From contig JACQJI010000026.1 in the NCBI GenBank assembly GCA_016198045.1, positions 1-17,419 on the forward strand: a stretch of 17,419 nt of DNA. Direction: 5' to 3'. Positions 6,705 to 13,299 of this stretch are shown piece after piece. Below the pieces are notes generated by a model. It did no database searches. It was not told the origin of the DNA and worked only from the letters and a program-made list of their open reading frames with translations. This stretch comes from Candidatus Doudnabacteria bacterium (GTDB taxonomy: Bacteria; Patescibacteriota; Doudnabacteria; UBA920; O2-02-FULL-48-8). Each line of letters begins with the position of its first letter. The first letter of the stretch is position 1. Made by a program: the position numbers and the translations under genes.

Positions 6705-6726
6705 GGCTCTGGGAACTTGTTATCAT
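6698..6726 (+). promoter_or_regulatory. Promoter of the rpsL-rpsG-fusA operon
   Basis: A consensus -35 TTGACA (6698-6703), a 17-nt spacer and the -10 TATCAT (6721-6726) predict a start near 6733 and a leader of about 65 nt before rpsL. It is arranged back to back with the minus-strand promoter and shares the -35 bases with it. Confidence 0.8.
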
Positions 6727-6742
6727 TTTTCGTACTTAGTGC

Positions 6743-6787
6743 GTTGTTTATTGAGTTGCAACAACGGCGATGATGCCGTTTTAATTT
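6743..6787 (+). promoter_or_regulatory. Attenuator-like leader of rpsL with two competing hairpins
   Basis: A terminator-like hairpin AACGGC (6763-6768) / GCCGTT (6775-6780) with loop GATGAT is followed by TTAATTT. An upstream alternative stem GTTGTT (6743-6748) / AACAAC (6760-6765) shares bases 6763-6765 with it, so the two cannot form fully together. The arrangement resembles an attenuator, but the terminator U-tract is imperfect and the stems are short. Confidence 0.4.
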
Positions 6788-6797
6788 GCTAATAATT

Positions 6798-7211
6798 ATG
6801 CCAACTATAAATCAATTAGTCAGACAAGGACGAACCAAGTCAGTTTATAAATCCAAAACCCCGGCTTTGGATCGCGGCTTTAATTTGCTGGACGGCCGGC
6901 CTTACAGTTTTCCCAAGGGCAGCCCGTTTAAGCGCGGGGTTTGCATTAAAGTCACCACCACCACGCCCAAAAAGCCGAACTCAGCCATCAGAAAAATTGC
7001 CAGGGTCAGGCTATCTAACGGCATGGAAGTGACGGCTTATATTCCTGGCATCGGGCATAATCTGCAGGAGCATTCGGTCGTCATGATCCGCGGGGGCAGA
7101 GTGAAAGATTTGCCGGGAGTGCGGTATCACATTATCAGAGGCAAATTGGATACGTCTGGAGTCGAGGGCCGGAAAAGGGGAAGAAGCAAGTATGGAGCTA
7201 AGAAAAGTTGA
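6798..7211 (+). CDS. rpsL: 30S ribosomal protein S12
   Basis: This 137-aa protein is full-length S12 of the decoding centre: an N-terminal [12 protein letters not shown], then [37 protein letters not shown] and [14 protein letters not shown]. The KKPNS lysine is the unmutated, streptomycin-sensitive form of that position. The aspartate in VKDLPG is the residue that is methylthiolated in some bacteria. The ATG at 6798 is chosen because it gives the canonical MPTINQ start; a TTG four codons earlier is an unlikely start. No ribosome binding site precedes it. It opens the str operon behind a strong promoter. Its TGA stop lies inside a 7-nt-periodic repeat shared with the end of fusA. Confidence 0.98.
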   Translation: MPTINQLVRQGRTKSVYKSKTPALDRGFNLLDGRPYSFPKGSPFKRGVCIKVTTTTPKKPNSAIRKIARVRLSNGMEVTAYIPGIGHNLQEHSVVMIRGGRVKDLPGVRYHIIRGKLDTSGVEGRKRGRSKYGAKKS

Positions 7212-7237
7212 TAGATGATAGTTAATAGTTGATAGAT
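7206..7237 (+). repeat. 7-nt-periodic stop-rich tract at the end of rpsL
   Basis: Successive heptamers TTGATAG, ATGATAG, TTAATAG, TTGATAG run from the last rpsL codons into the spacer before rpsG. Because the period is 7, the TGA, TAG and TAA triplets fall in all three frames. It matches the tract at 9936-9966 at 30 of the first 31 positions. Confidence 0.7.
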
Positions 7238-7244
7238 TACAAAT

Positions 7245-7730
7245 ATGCCACGCAAAGCCCGCACTTACAAAAAACATTTAGCCACTTCTGACTACAAATA
7301 CAACAGCGTTAAGATCGCCAAGTTTATAAACTATGTGATGGAACGGGGCAAAAAAACAGTTGCCCAAAAAATCGTTTATAAGGCTTTTGATTTGATTGCT
7401 GAAAAGAGCAAGGGCGATCCCAAACCGGTTTTCGAACAAGCTATAAAAAACGTGTCGCCCATGGTGGAGGTCAAAGGCCGCCGCATCGGAGGCGCTAACT
7501 ATCAGGTGCCGATGGAAGTGGTTGAACCGCGCCGAACCACCCTGGGGATGAAATGGGTCATAGCCGCTGCGCGCGGAAAAAAGGGCAAGGCCATGGCAGC
7601 CAAACTGGCGGACGAGCTGCTGGATGCTTACAACAAGGTTGGTACAGCCATGAAAAAACGGGAAGATACTCATCGCATGGCTGAGGCCAACAAGGCCTTC
7701 GCCCACTTTGCGAGGTTCCAGAGACGTTAA
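7245..7730 (+). CDS. rpsG: 30S ribosomal protein S7
   Basis: This 161-aa protein is the S7 primary assembly protein of the 30S head. It is recognised from [12 protein letters not shown] at the start, [48 protein letters not shown] (the rRNA-binding beta arm) and the helical end [18 protein letters not shown]. The length is normal. There is no Shine-Dalgarno motif; the upstream sequence is the AT-rich heptamer tract. It is 33 nt after rpsL and belongs to the str operon. Confidence 0.98.
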   Translation: MPRKARTYKKHLATSDYKYNSVKIAKFINYVMERGKKTVAQKIVYKAFDLIAEKSKGDPKPVFEQAIKNVSPMVEVKGRRIGGANYQVPMEVVEPRRTTLGMKWVIAAARGKKGKAMAAKLADELLDAYNKVGTAMKKREDTHRMAEANKAFAHFARFQRR

Positions 7731-7731
7731 A

Positions 7732-7794
7732 AAGTTATAAGGTTAGAAAAGTTTTAAGGCCAAGTCTTTTTAACTTTTCTAACTTTTAAAACTT
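7732..7794. repeat. Long imperfect inverted repeat between rpsG and fusA
   Basis: The arms GTTAGAAAAGTT (7742-7753) and AACTTTTCTAAC (7772-7783) are perfectly complementary over 12 bp. Both arms extend outward with further imperfect pairing (AAAAGTT on the left, AACTTTT on the right). The spacer between these genes is therefore almost wholly one AT-rich hairpin. It lacks a terminal T-run and so is not a typical terminator; processing or mRNA stability is possible. Confidence 0.6.
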
Positions 7795-7807
7795 TTCAAA
7801 CATAACC

Positions 7808-9937
7808 ATGTCCAGAGAATACCCAATCGAACAAACGCGTAATATTGGCATTATTGCGCATATAGATGCCGGCAAAACTACGGTGACGGAAGGGATTTTG
7901 TATAACACCGGTTTGATCCACAGAATCGGCACGGTGCATGAAGGCGAAACCGTGACTGATTGGATGGAGCAGGAGCGGGAGCGCGGCATTACCATTACGG
8001 CGGCGGCGGTGACTTGCTATTGGACGCCGAAATTGATTAAGCTGGCCGGAGACATCAAACACAAGATCAATATCATTGATACCCCGGGCCATGTGGATTT
8101 TACCGTGGAAGTGGAGCGATCACTGCGTGTCTTGGACGGCGCGGTAGTCGTGTTTGACGGCAAGATGGGGGTGGAGCCGCAATCAGAAACTGTCTGGCGG
8201 CAGGCTGATAAATACAATGTTCCCCGCATGTGCTTTATCAACAAGATCAACCAGACCGGCGGGGATTTTTATAAGTCTTTGGACGCGATCCATCGAAGGC
8301 TTAGTCCAAACGCTTTTCCGATCCAGCTGCCAATTGGCTTTGAAAAGGACGTCAAAGGTGTGGTGGATTTGGTGGCCATGAAGTCTTACACTTACAATGA
8401 ATATACAGACAAAGAATTCACGGTCGGTGAACTGCCGGCGGATTTGCAAGCTAAAGCCCAAGAGTATCGGCATAAACTGCTGGAACACGTGGTTGAATCC
8501 GACGATGTTTTGATGGAAAAATATTTAAGCGGGCAGCAGCTGACTGAGCAGGAATTCCTGACTGCCATCAGAAAAGCCACGCAGTCGGGAAAATTTTTTC
8601 CGGTGTTGGGAGGCGACGGACGCGGAATTATTGTCCAGACTATGCTGGATGCGGTTGCCAATTTTTTGCCAAGCCCATCTGACAGAGGGACAGTGAAAGG
8701 GGTTAATCCCAAGACTAAGGAAGATGCTTTGCGCAATCCGCAGGACTCTGAGCCGTTCACTGCCTTGGCATTTAAAATCGCCACTGACCCGTTTGTGGGC
8801 AAACTGGCGTTCTTTCGAGTTTACAGCGGGACGCTTGCCACTGGCACTTATATTCTCAACACCAGAAGCATGAGCAAGGAACGAGTCGGGAGAGTGGTAC
8901 GCATGCATGCCGATGAGCGGCAGGATATTAAGGAAGTTTATGCCGGAGACATCGCGGCTTTGGTGGGGCCCAAAGAGACCTTTACCGGCGACACTTTGTG
9001 CGATGTGGATCACCCGATAATTCTGGAGGCGATCAAATTTCCAGAACCGGTGATTTCGGTGGCAATCGAGCCTCGGACCAAAGCTGACCAGGAAAAAATG
9101 GGACTGGCTTTGCAGAAGCTGGCGGAAGAAGACCCCACCTTTAAAATTCGCGCTGACGAAGAAACCAATCAGACTTTGATTTCCGGCATGGGCGAGCTGC
9201 ATTTGGAAATTTTGGTTGACCGCATGAAGCGGGAGTTTAAGGTCGAGGCCAACGTCGGCCGTCCCCAAGTGGCGTATAAGGAAACGATTAAAACTAATGC
9301 TGAAGCCGAAGGCAAGTATATCCGCCAGACCGGAGGCAGGGGCCAGTACGGGCACGTTTATATAAAGATTGAGCCGCAGACTGAAGCCGGCAAAGGCAAT
9401 GAATTCGTCAACGAAATCGTGGGCGGCACCATCCCGCGCGAATACATCCCAGCCGTGGATAAGGGGATTAAAGAAGCTGCCGAGCGCGGCGTGATTGCCG
9501 GCTACCCGGTGATTAACGTAAAAACTACTTTGTTTGACGGCAGTTATCACGAAGTTGATTCGTCTGAAATCGCTTTCAAAATCGCCGGCTCCATGGCTTT
9601 TCAGGACGCGTTTAAGAAAGCCCAGCCGATACTGCTCGAGCCGATTATGAAAGTAGAAGTCATCACCCCGGAAGTTTCGCTTGGCGACGTGATTGGCGAT
9701 CTTAACGCTAAGCGCGGCAAGATTTTGGAAATGACGGAAAAAGGGCTGGTGAAAATTGTGGATGCCCTAGTGCCTCTGGCTGAGATGTTTGGTTATGCTA
9801 CGCAGATCCGGTCCATGTCTCAGGGCCAAGCTTCTTACACTATGGAATTTGACCATTACGAAGAGGTGCCGAAAAACGTGGCTGAGAAAATTATGGAAGG
9901 CACGGGGAAGATCAGGGTAGGGCAAGTAGGGAAGTAG
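7808..9937 (+). CDS. fusA: Elongation factor G
   Basis: This 709-aa GTPase drives ribosomal translocation. Visible motifs are G1 AHIDAGKTT, the switch-I region [14 protein letters not shown]3 DTPGHVDF and, from domain II onward, the usual EF-G sequence ([21 protein letters not shown], then [11 protein letters not shown], then the C-terminal [23 protein letters not shown]). The length is normal. The G4 motif reads N145-K146-I147-N148, where NKxD is the rule; the nucleotides confirm AAC at the fourth position. This aspartate normally reads the guanine base. No ribosome binding site is visible; the start follows the AT-rich hairpin by a few bases. It is the third gene of the str operon, and a strong terminator follows. 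Confidence 0.97.
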   Translation: MSREYPIEQTRNIGIIAHIDAGKTTVTEGILYNTGLIHRIGTVHEGETVTDWMEQERERGITITAAAVTCYWTPKLIKLAGDIKHKINIIDTPGHVDFTVEVERSLRVLDGAVVVFDGKMGVEPQSETVWRQADKYNVPRMCFINKINQTGGDFYKSLDAIHRRLSPNAFPIQLPIGFEKDVKGVVDLVAMKSYTYNEYTDKEFTVGELPADLQAKAQEYRHKLLEHVVESDDVLMEKYLSGQQLTEQEFLTAIRKATQSGKFFPVLGGDGRGIIVQTMLDAVANFLPSPSDRGTVKGVNPKTKEDALRNPQDSEPFTALAFKIATDPFVGKLAFFRVYSGTLATGTYILNTRSMSKERVGRVVRMHADERQDIKEVYAGDIAALVGPKETFTGDTLCDVDHPIILEAIKFPEPVISVAIEPRTKADQEKMGLALQKLAEEDPTFKIRADEETNQTLISGMGELHLEILVDRMKREFKVEANVGRPQVAYKETIKTNAEAEGKYIRQTGGRGQYGHVYIKIEPQTEAGKGNEFVNEIVGGTIPREYIPAVDKGIKEAAERGVIAGYPVINVKTTLFDGSYHEVDSSEIAFKIAGSMAFQDAFKKAQPILLEPIMKVEVITPEVSLGDVIGDLNAKRGKILEMTEKGLVKIVDALVPLAEMFGYATQIRSMSQGQASYTMEFDHYEEVPKNVAEKIMEGTGKIRVGQVGK

Positions 9938-9966
9938 TTGATAGATGATAGTTTATAGTTGATAGT
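9936..9966 (+). repeat. 7-nt-periodic stop-rich tract at the end of fusA
   Basis: This tract begins inside the TAG stop of fusA and matches the tract over the end of rpsL at 30 of 31 positions. It consists of the same heptamers TTGATAG, ATGATAG, TTTATAG, TTGATAG, and places stops in all frames just before the terminator. Confidence 0.7.
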
Positions 9967-9967
9967 C

Positions 9968-9990
9968 AAAACAGGCGAGGGCCTGTTTTT
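9968..9990 (+). terminator. Intrinsic terminator of the str operon after fusA
   Basis: AAAACAGGC (9968-9976) pairs with GCCTGTTTT (9981-9989) around the loop GAGG and ends in a run of five T. The A-rich left flank means it could also work on the minus strand. Confidence 0.85.
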
Positions 9991-10177
9991 GTTCGAATAA
10001 CCTAACCTAACCGTATGAATACTTTAGGTAATTCTGAAATACAAAAAAAGCTTTAACACCCATACCGTGTGGGGTGTTGGGTTATTGACCTATTTGTGCC
10101 ATAGCAATTTTAAGTATTTAGTAGTCTTAATCTAATACTTTCAAGATACTGCAATACGGGAACCTATTGCAGTAAAT
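9991..10177. other. Non-coding stretch after fusA with two hairpins
   Basis: No convincing gene is seen between the fusA terminator and the terminator of the minus-strand small gene. There are two inverted repeats. AACACCC/GGGTGTT (10055-10061 with 10072-10078) has, on the minus strand, a run of seven T a few bases beyond. ACTGCAATA/TATTGCAGT (10148-10156 with 10165-10173) is a perfect 9-bp stem with an 8-nt loop and no T-run. Confidence 0.55.
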
Positions 10178-10204
10178 AAAAAAAGACGACCGTCGGGGAT
10201 CGTC
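10178..10204 (-). terminator. Intrinsic terminator of the minus-strand small gene
   Basis: On the minus strand, GACGATC (10198-10204) pairs with GGTCGTC (10185-10191), including one G-U pair, around a 6-nt loop. Seven T follow (complement of 10178-10184). It lies 55 nt past the stop codon at 10260. Confidence 0.8.
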
Positions 10205-10259
10205 GGGCGCTACGGCCACACGCGTGGGGTTAAATGCCGTCGTTGGCCGGTTGTTGAAG

Positions 10260-10538
10260 CTACTTTTTGGGTATGCCGGTAGGGACCGTCTCATCGCCCG
10301 GGCCGAGGCTGACCTCGGTCCAGATAATCTCCACAGGAGGGAAAGTGTATTGCCCGGCTTCCTCTTGCGAGCGACCATCGTCCCAGTTGGGACCGACGTA
10401 TTCGGAATCCTTATCGTCTCGTTTGCTCGGGTTAGTTAGTTTCGCCATAATTGCCTCCTTGGTGCGGGATTCGTGAAAGAACTCAGCAGGCCAGCGAGAT
10501 CCGCGGAACCGGCGTTGGAGTTCGACTGGATCGTGCAT
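10260..10538 (-). CDS. Uncharacterised small acidic protein, two possible starts
   Basis: The gene encodes 92 aa from 10538, or 62 aa from the in-frame ATG at 10448. I do not recognise it. The shorter form begins MAKLTNPSKRDDKDSEY and is hydrophilic and acidic, with no membrane segment, cysteine pair or known motif; its middle is TFPPVEIIWTEVSL. Both starts have a good ribosome binding site: GGAGG 7 nt before 10538 and AAGGAGG 5 nt before 10448. The upstream start is preferred because the -10 box and leader hairpin place the message start about 44 nt before it. An intrinsic terminator follows. The gene is therefore a complete, separately expressed unit of opposite orientation inserted between fusA and tuf. 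The two-start layout could yield two isoforms. Confidence 0.6.
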   Translation of the reverse strand: MHDPVELQRRFRGSRWPAEFFHESRTKEAIMAKLTNPSKRDDKDSEYVGPNWDDGRSQEEAGQYTFPPVEIIWTEVSLGPGDETVPTGIPKK

Positions 10539-10561
10539 TGACGTTCCTCCATTCCATAAAG

Positions 10562-10578
10562 GTAGGTCTAGAGCCTAC
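10562..10578 (-). promoter_or_regulatory. Leader hairpin of the small acidic-protein gene
   Basis: GTAGG (10562-10566) pairs with CCTAC (10574-10578) around a 7-nt loop, between the -10 box and the first ribosome binding site. The 233-aa membrane-protein gene has a hairpin in the same relative place. Confidence 0.45.
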
Positions 10579-10588
10579 TTTTGGCCTG

Positions 10589-10597
10589 AGTATAGCA
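10589..10597 (-). promoter_or_regulatory. Extended -10 promoter of the small acidic-protein gene
   Basis: On the minus strand the sequence reads TGCTATACT, an extended -10 (TGn followed by TATACT, one mismatch to consensus). No good -35 is seen at the usual distance, which is tolerable for extended -10 promoters. Confidence 0.6.
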
Positions 10598-10637
10598 TTT
10601 GACGGGTCTCAAGAAAAGTAGTACCATGAATCGCTGG

Positions 10638-10659
10638 CTTTACAAAGACTTTACAAAGA
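10638..10659 (+). repeat. Two tandem 11-bp direct repeats over the tuf -35
   Basis: CTTTACAAAGA occurs twice without a gap (10638-10648 and 10649-10659). The second copy contains the tuf -35 hexamer. The 11-bp spacing puts both on the same face of the helix, as expected for a dimeric regulator site. Confidence 0.6.
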
Positions 10660-10678
10660 CAGGTAAATCCTTTATAAT
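10650..10678 (+). promoter_or_regulatory. Promoter of tuf
   Basis: TTTACA (10650-10655), a 17-nt spacer and a perfect TATAAT (10673-10678) predict a start near 10685 and a leader of about 35 nt. The ribosome binding site AAGGA (10705-10709) follows before the ATG at 10720. Confidence 0.88.
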
Positions 10679-10719
10679 CTTTAGGCAATTAAAATTTAAC
10701 CAGCAAGGACAACCCAAAT

Positions 10720-11907
10720 ATGGCTGAACAATTTAAGCGAGATAAGCCCCATATCAATATCGGCACCATTGGTCACGTGGACCATGGCAAGACCACCTTG
10801 ACCGCGGCCATTACCACGGTTTTGGCCAAGCAAGGCAAGGCTAAAGCGCGCGCTTATGATTCCATTGATAACGCGCCGGAAGAAAAAGCCCGGGGGATAA
10901 CCATTAACACCACGCATTGCGAATACGAGTCTGATAAGCGCCATTATGCCCACGTGGACTGCCCGGGACACGCCGACTATATCAAAAACATGATTACCGG
11001 CGCGGCCCAGATGGACGGCGCGATTTTGGTGGTCTCAGCAGCTGACGGCCCCATGCCGCAAACCAGGGAACACATTCTACTGGCCCGCCAGGTGGGTGTG
11101 CCATACATCGTGGTTTATCTCAATAAGGTGGACATGGTGGATGACAAAGAGCTTTTGGATTTGGTGGAAGAAGAAGTTCGGGACCTTTTGACCAAATATC
11201 AGTTCCCAGGAAAAGACACTCCAATCATCCGAGGTTCGGCCCTGAAAGCTTTGGAAGGCGACAGCTCGGAAGTTGGCGAGCCGTCAATTCTGAAATTGGT
11301 TGAAGCCTTGGATACTTACATTCCCGAACCGGTCCGAGAAGTGGACAAGCCCTACCTGATGCCGATTGAAGACATTTTCTCGATCGAAGGCCGAGGCACG
11401 GTGGTGACCGGCAGAATCGAACGGGGTGTCGTCAAAGTTGGCGAGGAAGTTGAAATTGTGGGTCTGCGGCCAACCAGCAAGACGGTGGTGACCGGCATTG
11501 AAATGTTCAACAAGCAACTGGATGAAGGACGCGCCGGCGACAACGCCGGGGTGCTGCTTCGCGGAACCAAGAAAGACGAAGTCGAGCGCGGGCAAGTGCT
11601 TTGCAAACCCGGTTCGATCACTCCTCACACTGAATTCGATGCCGAAGTTTATGTGCTGACCAAGGAAGAAGGCGGCCGCCACACCCCATTTTTCAAAGGA
11701 TACAAGCCGCAATTTTACATCCGGACCACTGACGTGACCGGTGAAGTGGAATTGCCAGCCGGCCAAGAAATGGTTATGCCTGGTGATACCGTGACTTTGA
11801 AGGTCAAATTGATTACTCCGGTGGCAATGGAAGAGAAGATGCGTTTCGCGATCAGGGAAGGCGGTCACACTGTAGGCGCTGGCGTGGTGCTCAAGATTAA
11901 CAAATAA
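10720..11907 (+). CDS. tuf: Elongation factor Tu
   Basis: This 395-aa GTPase delivers aminoacyl-tRNA to the ribosome. G1 GHVDHGKTT, switch [19 protein letters not shown]3 DCPGHADY, G4 NKVD and G5 GSALKAL are all standard, in contrast to the unusual G4 of the EF-G here. Domain II ([20 protein letters not shown]) and domain III (the C-terminal [10 protein letters not shown]) are complete, and the length is normal. It has its own promoter and terminator, so it is a separate unit although it keeps its usual place after fusA. A ribosome binding site AAGGA lies 10 nt before the ATG. Confidence 0.99.
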   Translation: MAEQFKRDKPHINIGTIGHVDHGKTTLTAAITTVLAKQGKAKARAYDSIDNAPEEKARGITINTTHCEYESDKRHYAHVDCPGHADYIKNMITGAAQMDGAILVVSAADGPMPQTREHILLARQVGVPYIVVYLNKVDMVDDKELLDLVEEEVRDLLTKYQFPGKDTPIIRGSALKALEGDSSEVGEPSILKLVEALDTYIPEPVREVDKPYLMPIEDIFSIEGRGTVVTGRIERGVVKVGEEVEIVGLRPTSKTVVTGIEMFNKQLDEGRAGDNAGVLLRGTKKDEVERGQVLCKPGSITPHTEFDAEVYVLTKEEGGRHTPFFKGYKPQFYIRTTDVTGEVELPAGQEMVMPGDTVTLKVKLITPVAMEEKMRFAIREGGHTVGAGVVLKINK

Positions 11908-11911
11908 AATC

Positions 11912-11942
11912 AGGACTAGCCGTGAAATCGGCTAGTCCTTTT
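11912..11942 (+). terminator. Intrinsic terminator of tuf
   Basis: AGGACTAGCCG (11912-11922) and CGGCTAGTCCT (11929-11939) form a perfect 11-bp stem around TGAAAT, followed by T. It starts 4 nt after the tuf stop. Confidence 0.93.
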
Positions 11943-11945
11943 AAG

Positions 11946-12046
11946 CGCTCGGGCAGCCGCTTCTCGGAGACGTCCCGATGAACGGGACTAAGTTGTTCGG
12001 CCGGCGGAACGGCCTCACAAATTCTCCTCGAAGCGGCAGCCCTCGC
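11946..12046. ncRNA. Structured element, copy A: three-way junction (RNA or DNA), unknown family
   Basis: A three-way junction is visible. P1: GGGC/GCCC (11951-11954 with 12039-12042), GCCGCTTC/GAAGCGGC (11956-11963 with 12030-12037), GGAG/CTCC (11966-11969 with 12024-12027). P2: GTCCCG/CGGGAC (11972-11977 with 11983-11988), loop ATGAA. P3: TTGT/ACAA (11993-11996 with 12017-12020), a TC/TC internal loop, then GGCCG/CGGCC (11999-12003 with 12010-12014), loop GCGGAA. Copy B at 13185-13284 has the same architecture with different stem sequences. It sits between the tuf terminator and the rpsJ promoter, so the rpsJ message would not contain it. The strand, and whether it works as RNA, are not settled. 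Confidence 0.65.
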
Positions 12047-12048
12047 AC

Positions 12049-12077
12049 TTGACCCTATCGGCTCTTTAGAGTAAAAT
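12049..12077 (+). promoter_or_regulatory. Promoter of the S10 operon
   Basis: TTGACC (12049-12054), a 17-nt spacer and TAAAAT (12072-12077), each one mismatch from consensus, predict a start near 12084. The leader to rpsJ is about 38 nt. The promoter abuts the end of structured element A. Confidence 0.75.
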
Positions 12078-12121
12078 ATGCAAGCTGTCCTTAAAAAATA
12101 TTTAATAATTAGCTACCTCGA

Positions 12122-12451
12122 ATGCCGCAACAACAAGAAAAGCAAGAATCAGGACGAATCAGAATCAAAATCCGAGCTTATGATCATAAGCTGATCGACC
12201 AATCCGCGCGCCAGATCGTAGATACGGCCAAACGAACCCAGGCCAAGGTGCTGGGGCCAGTGCCGCTACCGACAGAAAAAACCAAGTACACGGTGAATCG
12301 CTCGACCTTTGTCCATAAGAATTCGCGGGAGCAGTTTGAGATGCGGCTTCACAAACGATTGATTGATATCGCTGACCCCACTCCCAAAACCATTGACGCG
12401 CTGTCTAACCTCAACCTGCCTGCTGGGGTTGACATAGAGATTAAGATGTAA
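12122..12451 (+). CDS. rpsJ: 30S ribosomal protein S10
   Basis: This 109-aa protein is S10 of the 30S head, also the NusE antitermination factor in well-studied bacteria. Marks are [22 protein letters not shown] near the start, [17 protein letters not shown] (with the long loop) and [12 protein letters not shown] at the end. A roughly 10-residue Gln/Glu-rich start ([10 protein letters not shown]) precedes the core. No ribosome binding site is seen. It opens the S10 operon behind its own promoter. Confidence 0.98.
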   Translation: MPQQQEKQESGRIRIKIRAYDHKLIDQSARQIVDTAKRTQAKVLGPVPLPTEKTKYTVNRSTFVHKNSREQFEMRLHKRLIDIADPTPKTIDALSNLNLPAGVDIEIKM

Positions 12452-12471
12452 AGTTTTACAAATTACTAGTC

Positions 12472-12614
12472 AATACGAATATACGAATAGATTGGATCAA
12501 GATCCCCTCGGATATCGCCAATCTTAAAGAACCGACCGGGCTTCTTTATTCAAAAGGGATCTGGTCGGTTCTTTAAAAAAAGATTCGTATATTGGTAAAA
12601 ATTCGTAATTCGTA
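12472..12614 (+). repeat. Structured spacer between rpsJ and rplC with nested and crossing inverted repeats
   Basis: The outer arms ATATACGAAT (12479-12488) and ATTCGTATAT (12583-12592) pair over 10 bp; further TACGAAT/ATTCGTA copies flank them (12474-12480, 12601-12607, 12608-12614). Inside are AGATTGG/CCAATCT (12489-12495 with 12518-12524), AGATCCC/GGGATCT (12500-12506 with 12556-12562) and a perfect 12-bp stem starting AAAGAACCGACC (12526-12537 with 12563-12574). The last two stems cross each other. The 12-bp stem is followed by A, not T, so it is a poor terminator. The family looks like dispersed intergenic repeats. Confidence 0.6.
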
Positions 12615-12619
12615 AAGCC

Positions 12620-13183
12620 ATGAAAAAGTTTATTCTCGCGGAAAAACTGAATATGTCCCAGATATTCAAGGACGGCAAGGCCGTGCCGGTGACTATATTG
12701 CGCGCCGGACCGGTGAAGGTTACACAGATCAAAACAGCGGAAAAAGATAAGTATGCTGCCGTGCAAGTGGGGTTCGGCAAAAGCAAGAAGCGGGCGTATA
12801 AAAAATTATCCGAGTTTCGGGTAAGCGACATTAAGGACTTTGCCAAAGATCAGGAAATTAAGGTTGATACGTTTGCGGTCGGAGACAAGGTGAAAGTGAC
12901 TGCCAAAATGAAAGGCAGAGGATTTACAGGCGCTGTTAAAAAATATGGCTTCAAAGGAGCTCCGGCTTCGCACGGACACGATCATCCTCGGGCGGTGGGT
13001 TCCATTGGCGGGCGGTTTCCTCAGCACGTCATGAAAGGTACGAGAATGGCAGGCAGAATGGGTGGCGTAAGAACTGTAAGAAACTTGGAAGTAATAGACA
13101 TTGATGGCGAAAGAAACCTGATTGCGGTGAAGGGGGCGGTACCGGGAGCGCGCGGTGGGATAGTAAAAATTCAAAGTATATGA
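12620..13183 (+). CDS. rplC: 50S ribosomal protein L3
   Basis: This 187-aa protein is L3 of the large subunit, near the peptidyl-transferase centre. Marks are MKKFILAEKLNMSQIF at the start, VQVGFGKSK, KGRGFTGAVKKYGF, SHGHDHPRAVGSIGG and KGTRMAGRMGG, followed by RNLEVIDIDGERNLIAVKGAVPG. It is shorter than the roughly 209 aa of E. coli, as is common in reduced genomes. The glutamine methylated in E. coli L3 lies in a loop that reads IGGRFPQHV here, so that modification is doubtful. No ribosome binding site is visible. Its TGA stop abuts the start of structured element B. Confidence 0.98.
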   Translation: MKKFILAEKLNMSQIFKDGKAVPVTILRAGPVKVTQIKTAEKDKYAAVQVGFGKSKKRAYKKLSEFRVSDIKDFAKDQEIKVDTFAVGDKVKVTAKMKGRGFTGAVKKYGFKGAPASHGHDHPRAVGSIGGRFPQHVMKGTRMAGRMGGVRTVRNLEVIDIDGERNLIAVKGAVPGARGGIVKIQSI

Positions 13184-13184
13184 G

Positions 13185-13284
13185 CGTTCGGGTTTCGGAC
13201 GAAAAAAGACGTCCCGCTAAGGCGGGACTAAGTGTTCGCGGCATGGAAGCCGCTCACAATTCTTTTTTCGCCAAAACCCTCACG
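13185..13284. ncRNA. Structured element, copy B: three-way junction (RNA or DNA), unknown family
   Basis: P1: CGT/ACG (13185-13187 with 13282-13284), a TC/TC internal loop, GGGTTT/AAACCC (13190-13195 with 13274-13279), GG/CC, and CGAAAAAAG/CTTTTTTCG (13200-13208 with 13262-13270). P2: GTCCCGC/GCGGGAC (13211-13217 with 13222-13228), loop TAAG. P3: TGT/ACA, TC/TC, GCGGC/GCCGC (13238-13242 with 13249-13253), loop ATGGAA. It shares with copy A the junction strings GACGTCCCG, CGGGACTAAGT and TCACAA and the GGAA of the P3 loop. P1 and P3 differ in sequence from copy A but stay paired, and P2 gains one pair. It lies between rplC and the GDPD gene. Confidence 0.65.
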
Positions 13285-13299
13285 GTATTAACATGAAGT

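Noticed and set aside
8525..9550. Long minus-strand open frame (341 codons) opposite fusA
   Set aside because: It lies wholly inside a certain fusA gene and its translation looks like no protein family; it is a by-product of the codon pattern of fusA.
10224..10476. Plus-strand open frames opposite the minus-strand small gene
   Set aside because: They lack start signals, while the minus-strand frame has a promoter, ribosome binding sites and a terminator in order.
11946..12046. Leader of rpsJ bound by L4, as in E. coli S10 control
   Set aside because: The S10 promoter lies after the element, so the element is not in the rpsJ message; copy B also lies mid-operon.
12526..12580. Intrinsic terminator between rpsJ and rplC
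   Set aside because: The 12-bp stem is strong, but an A-run and not a T-run follows, and the genes on both sides belong to one operon.
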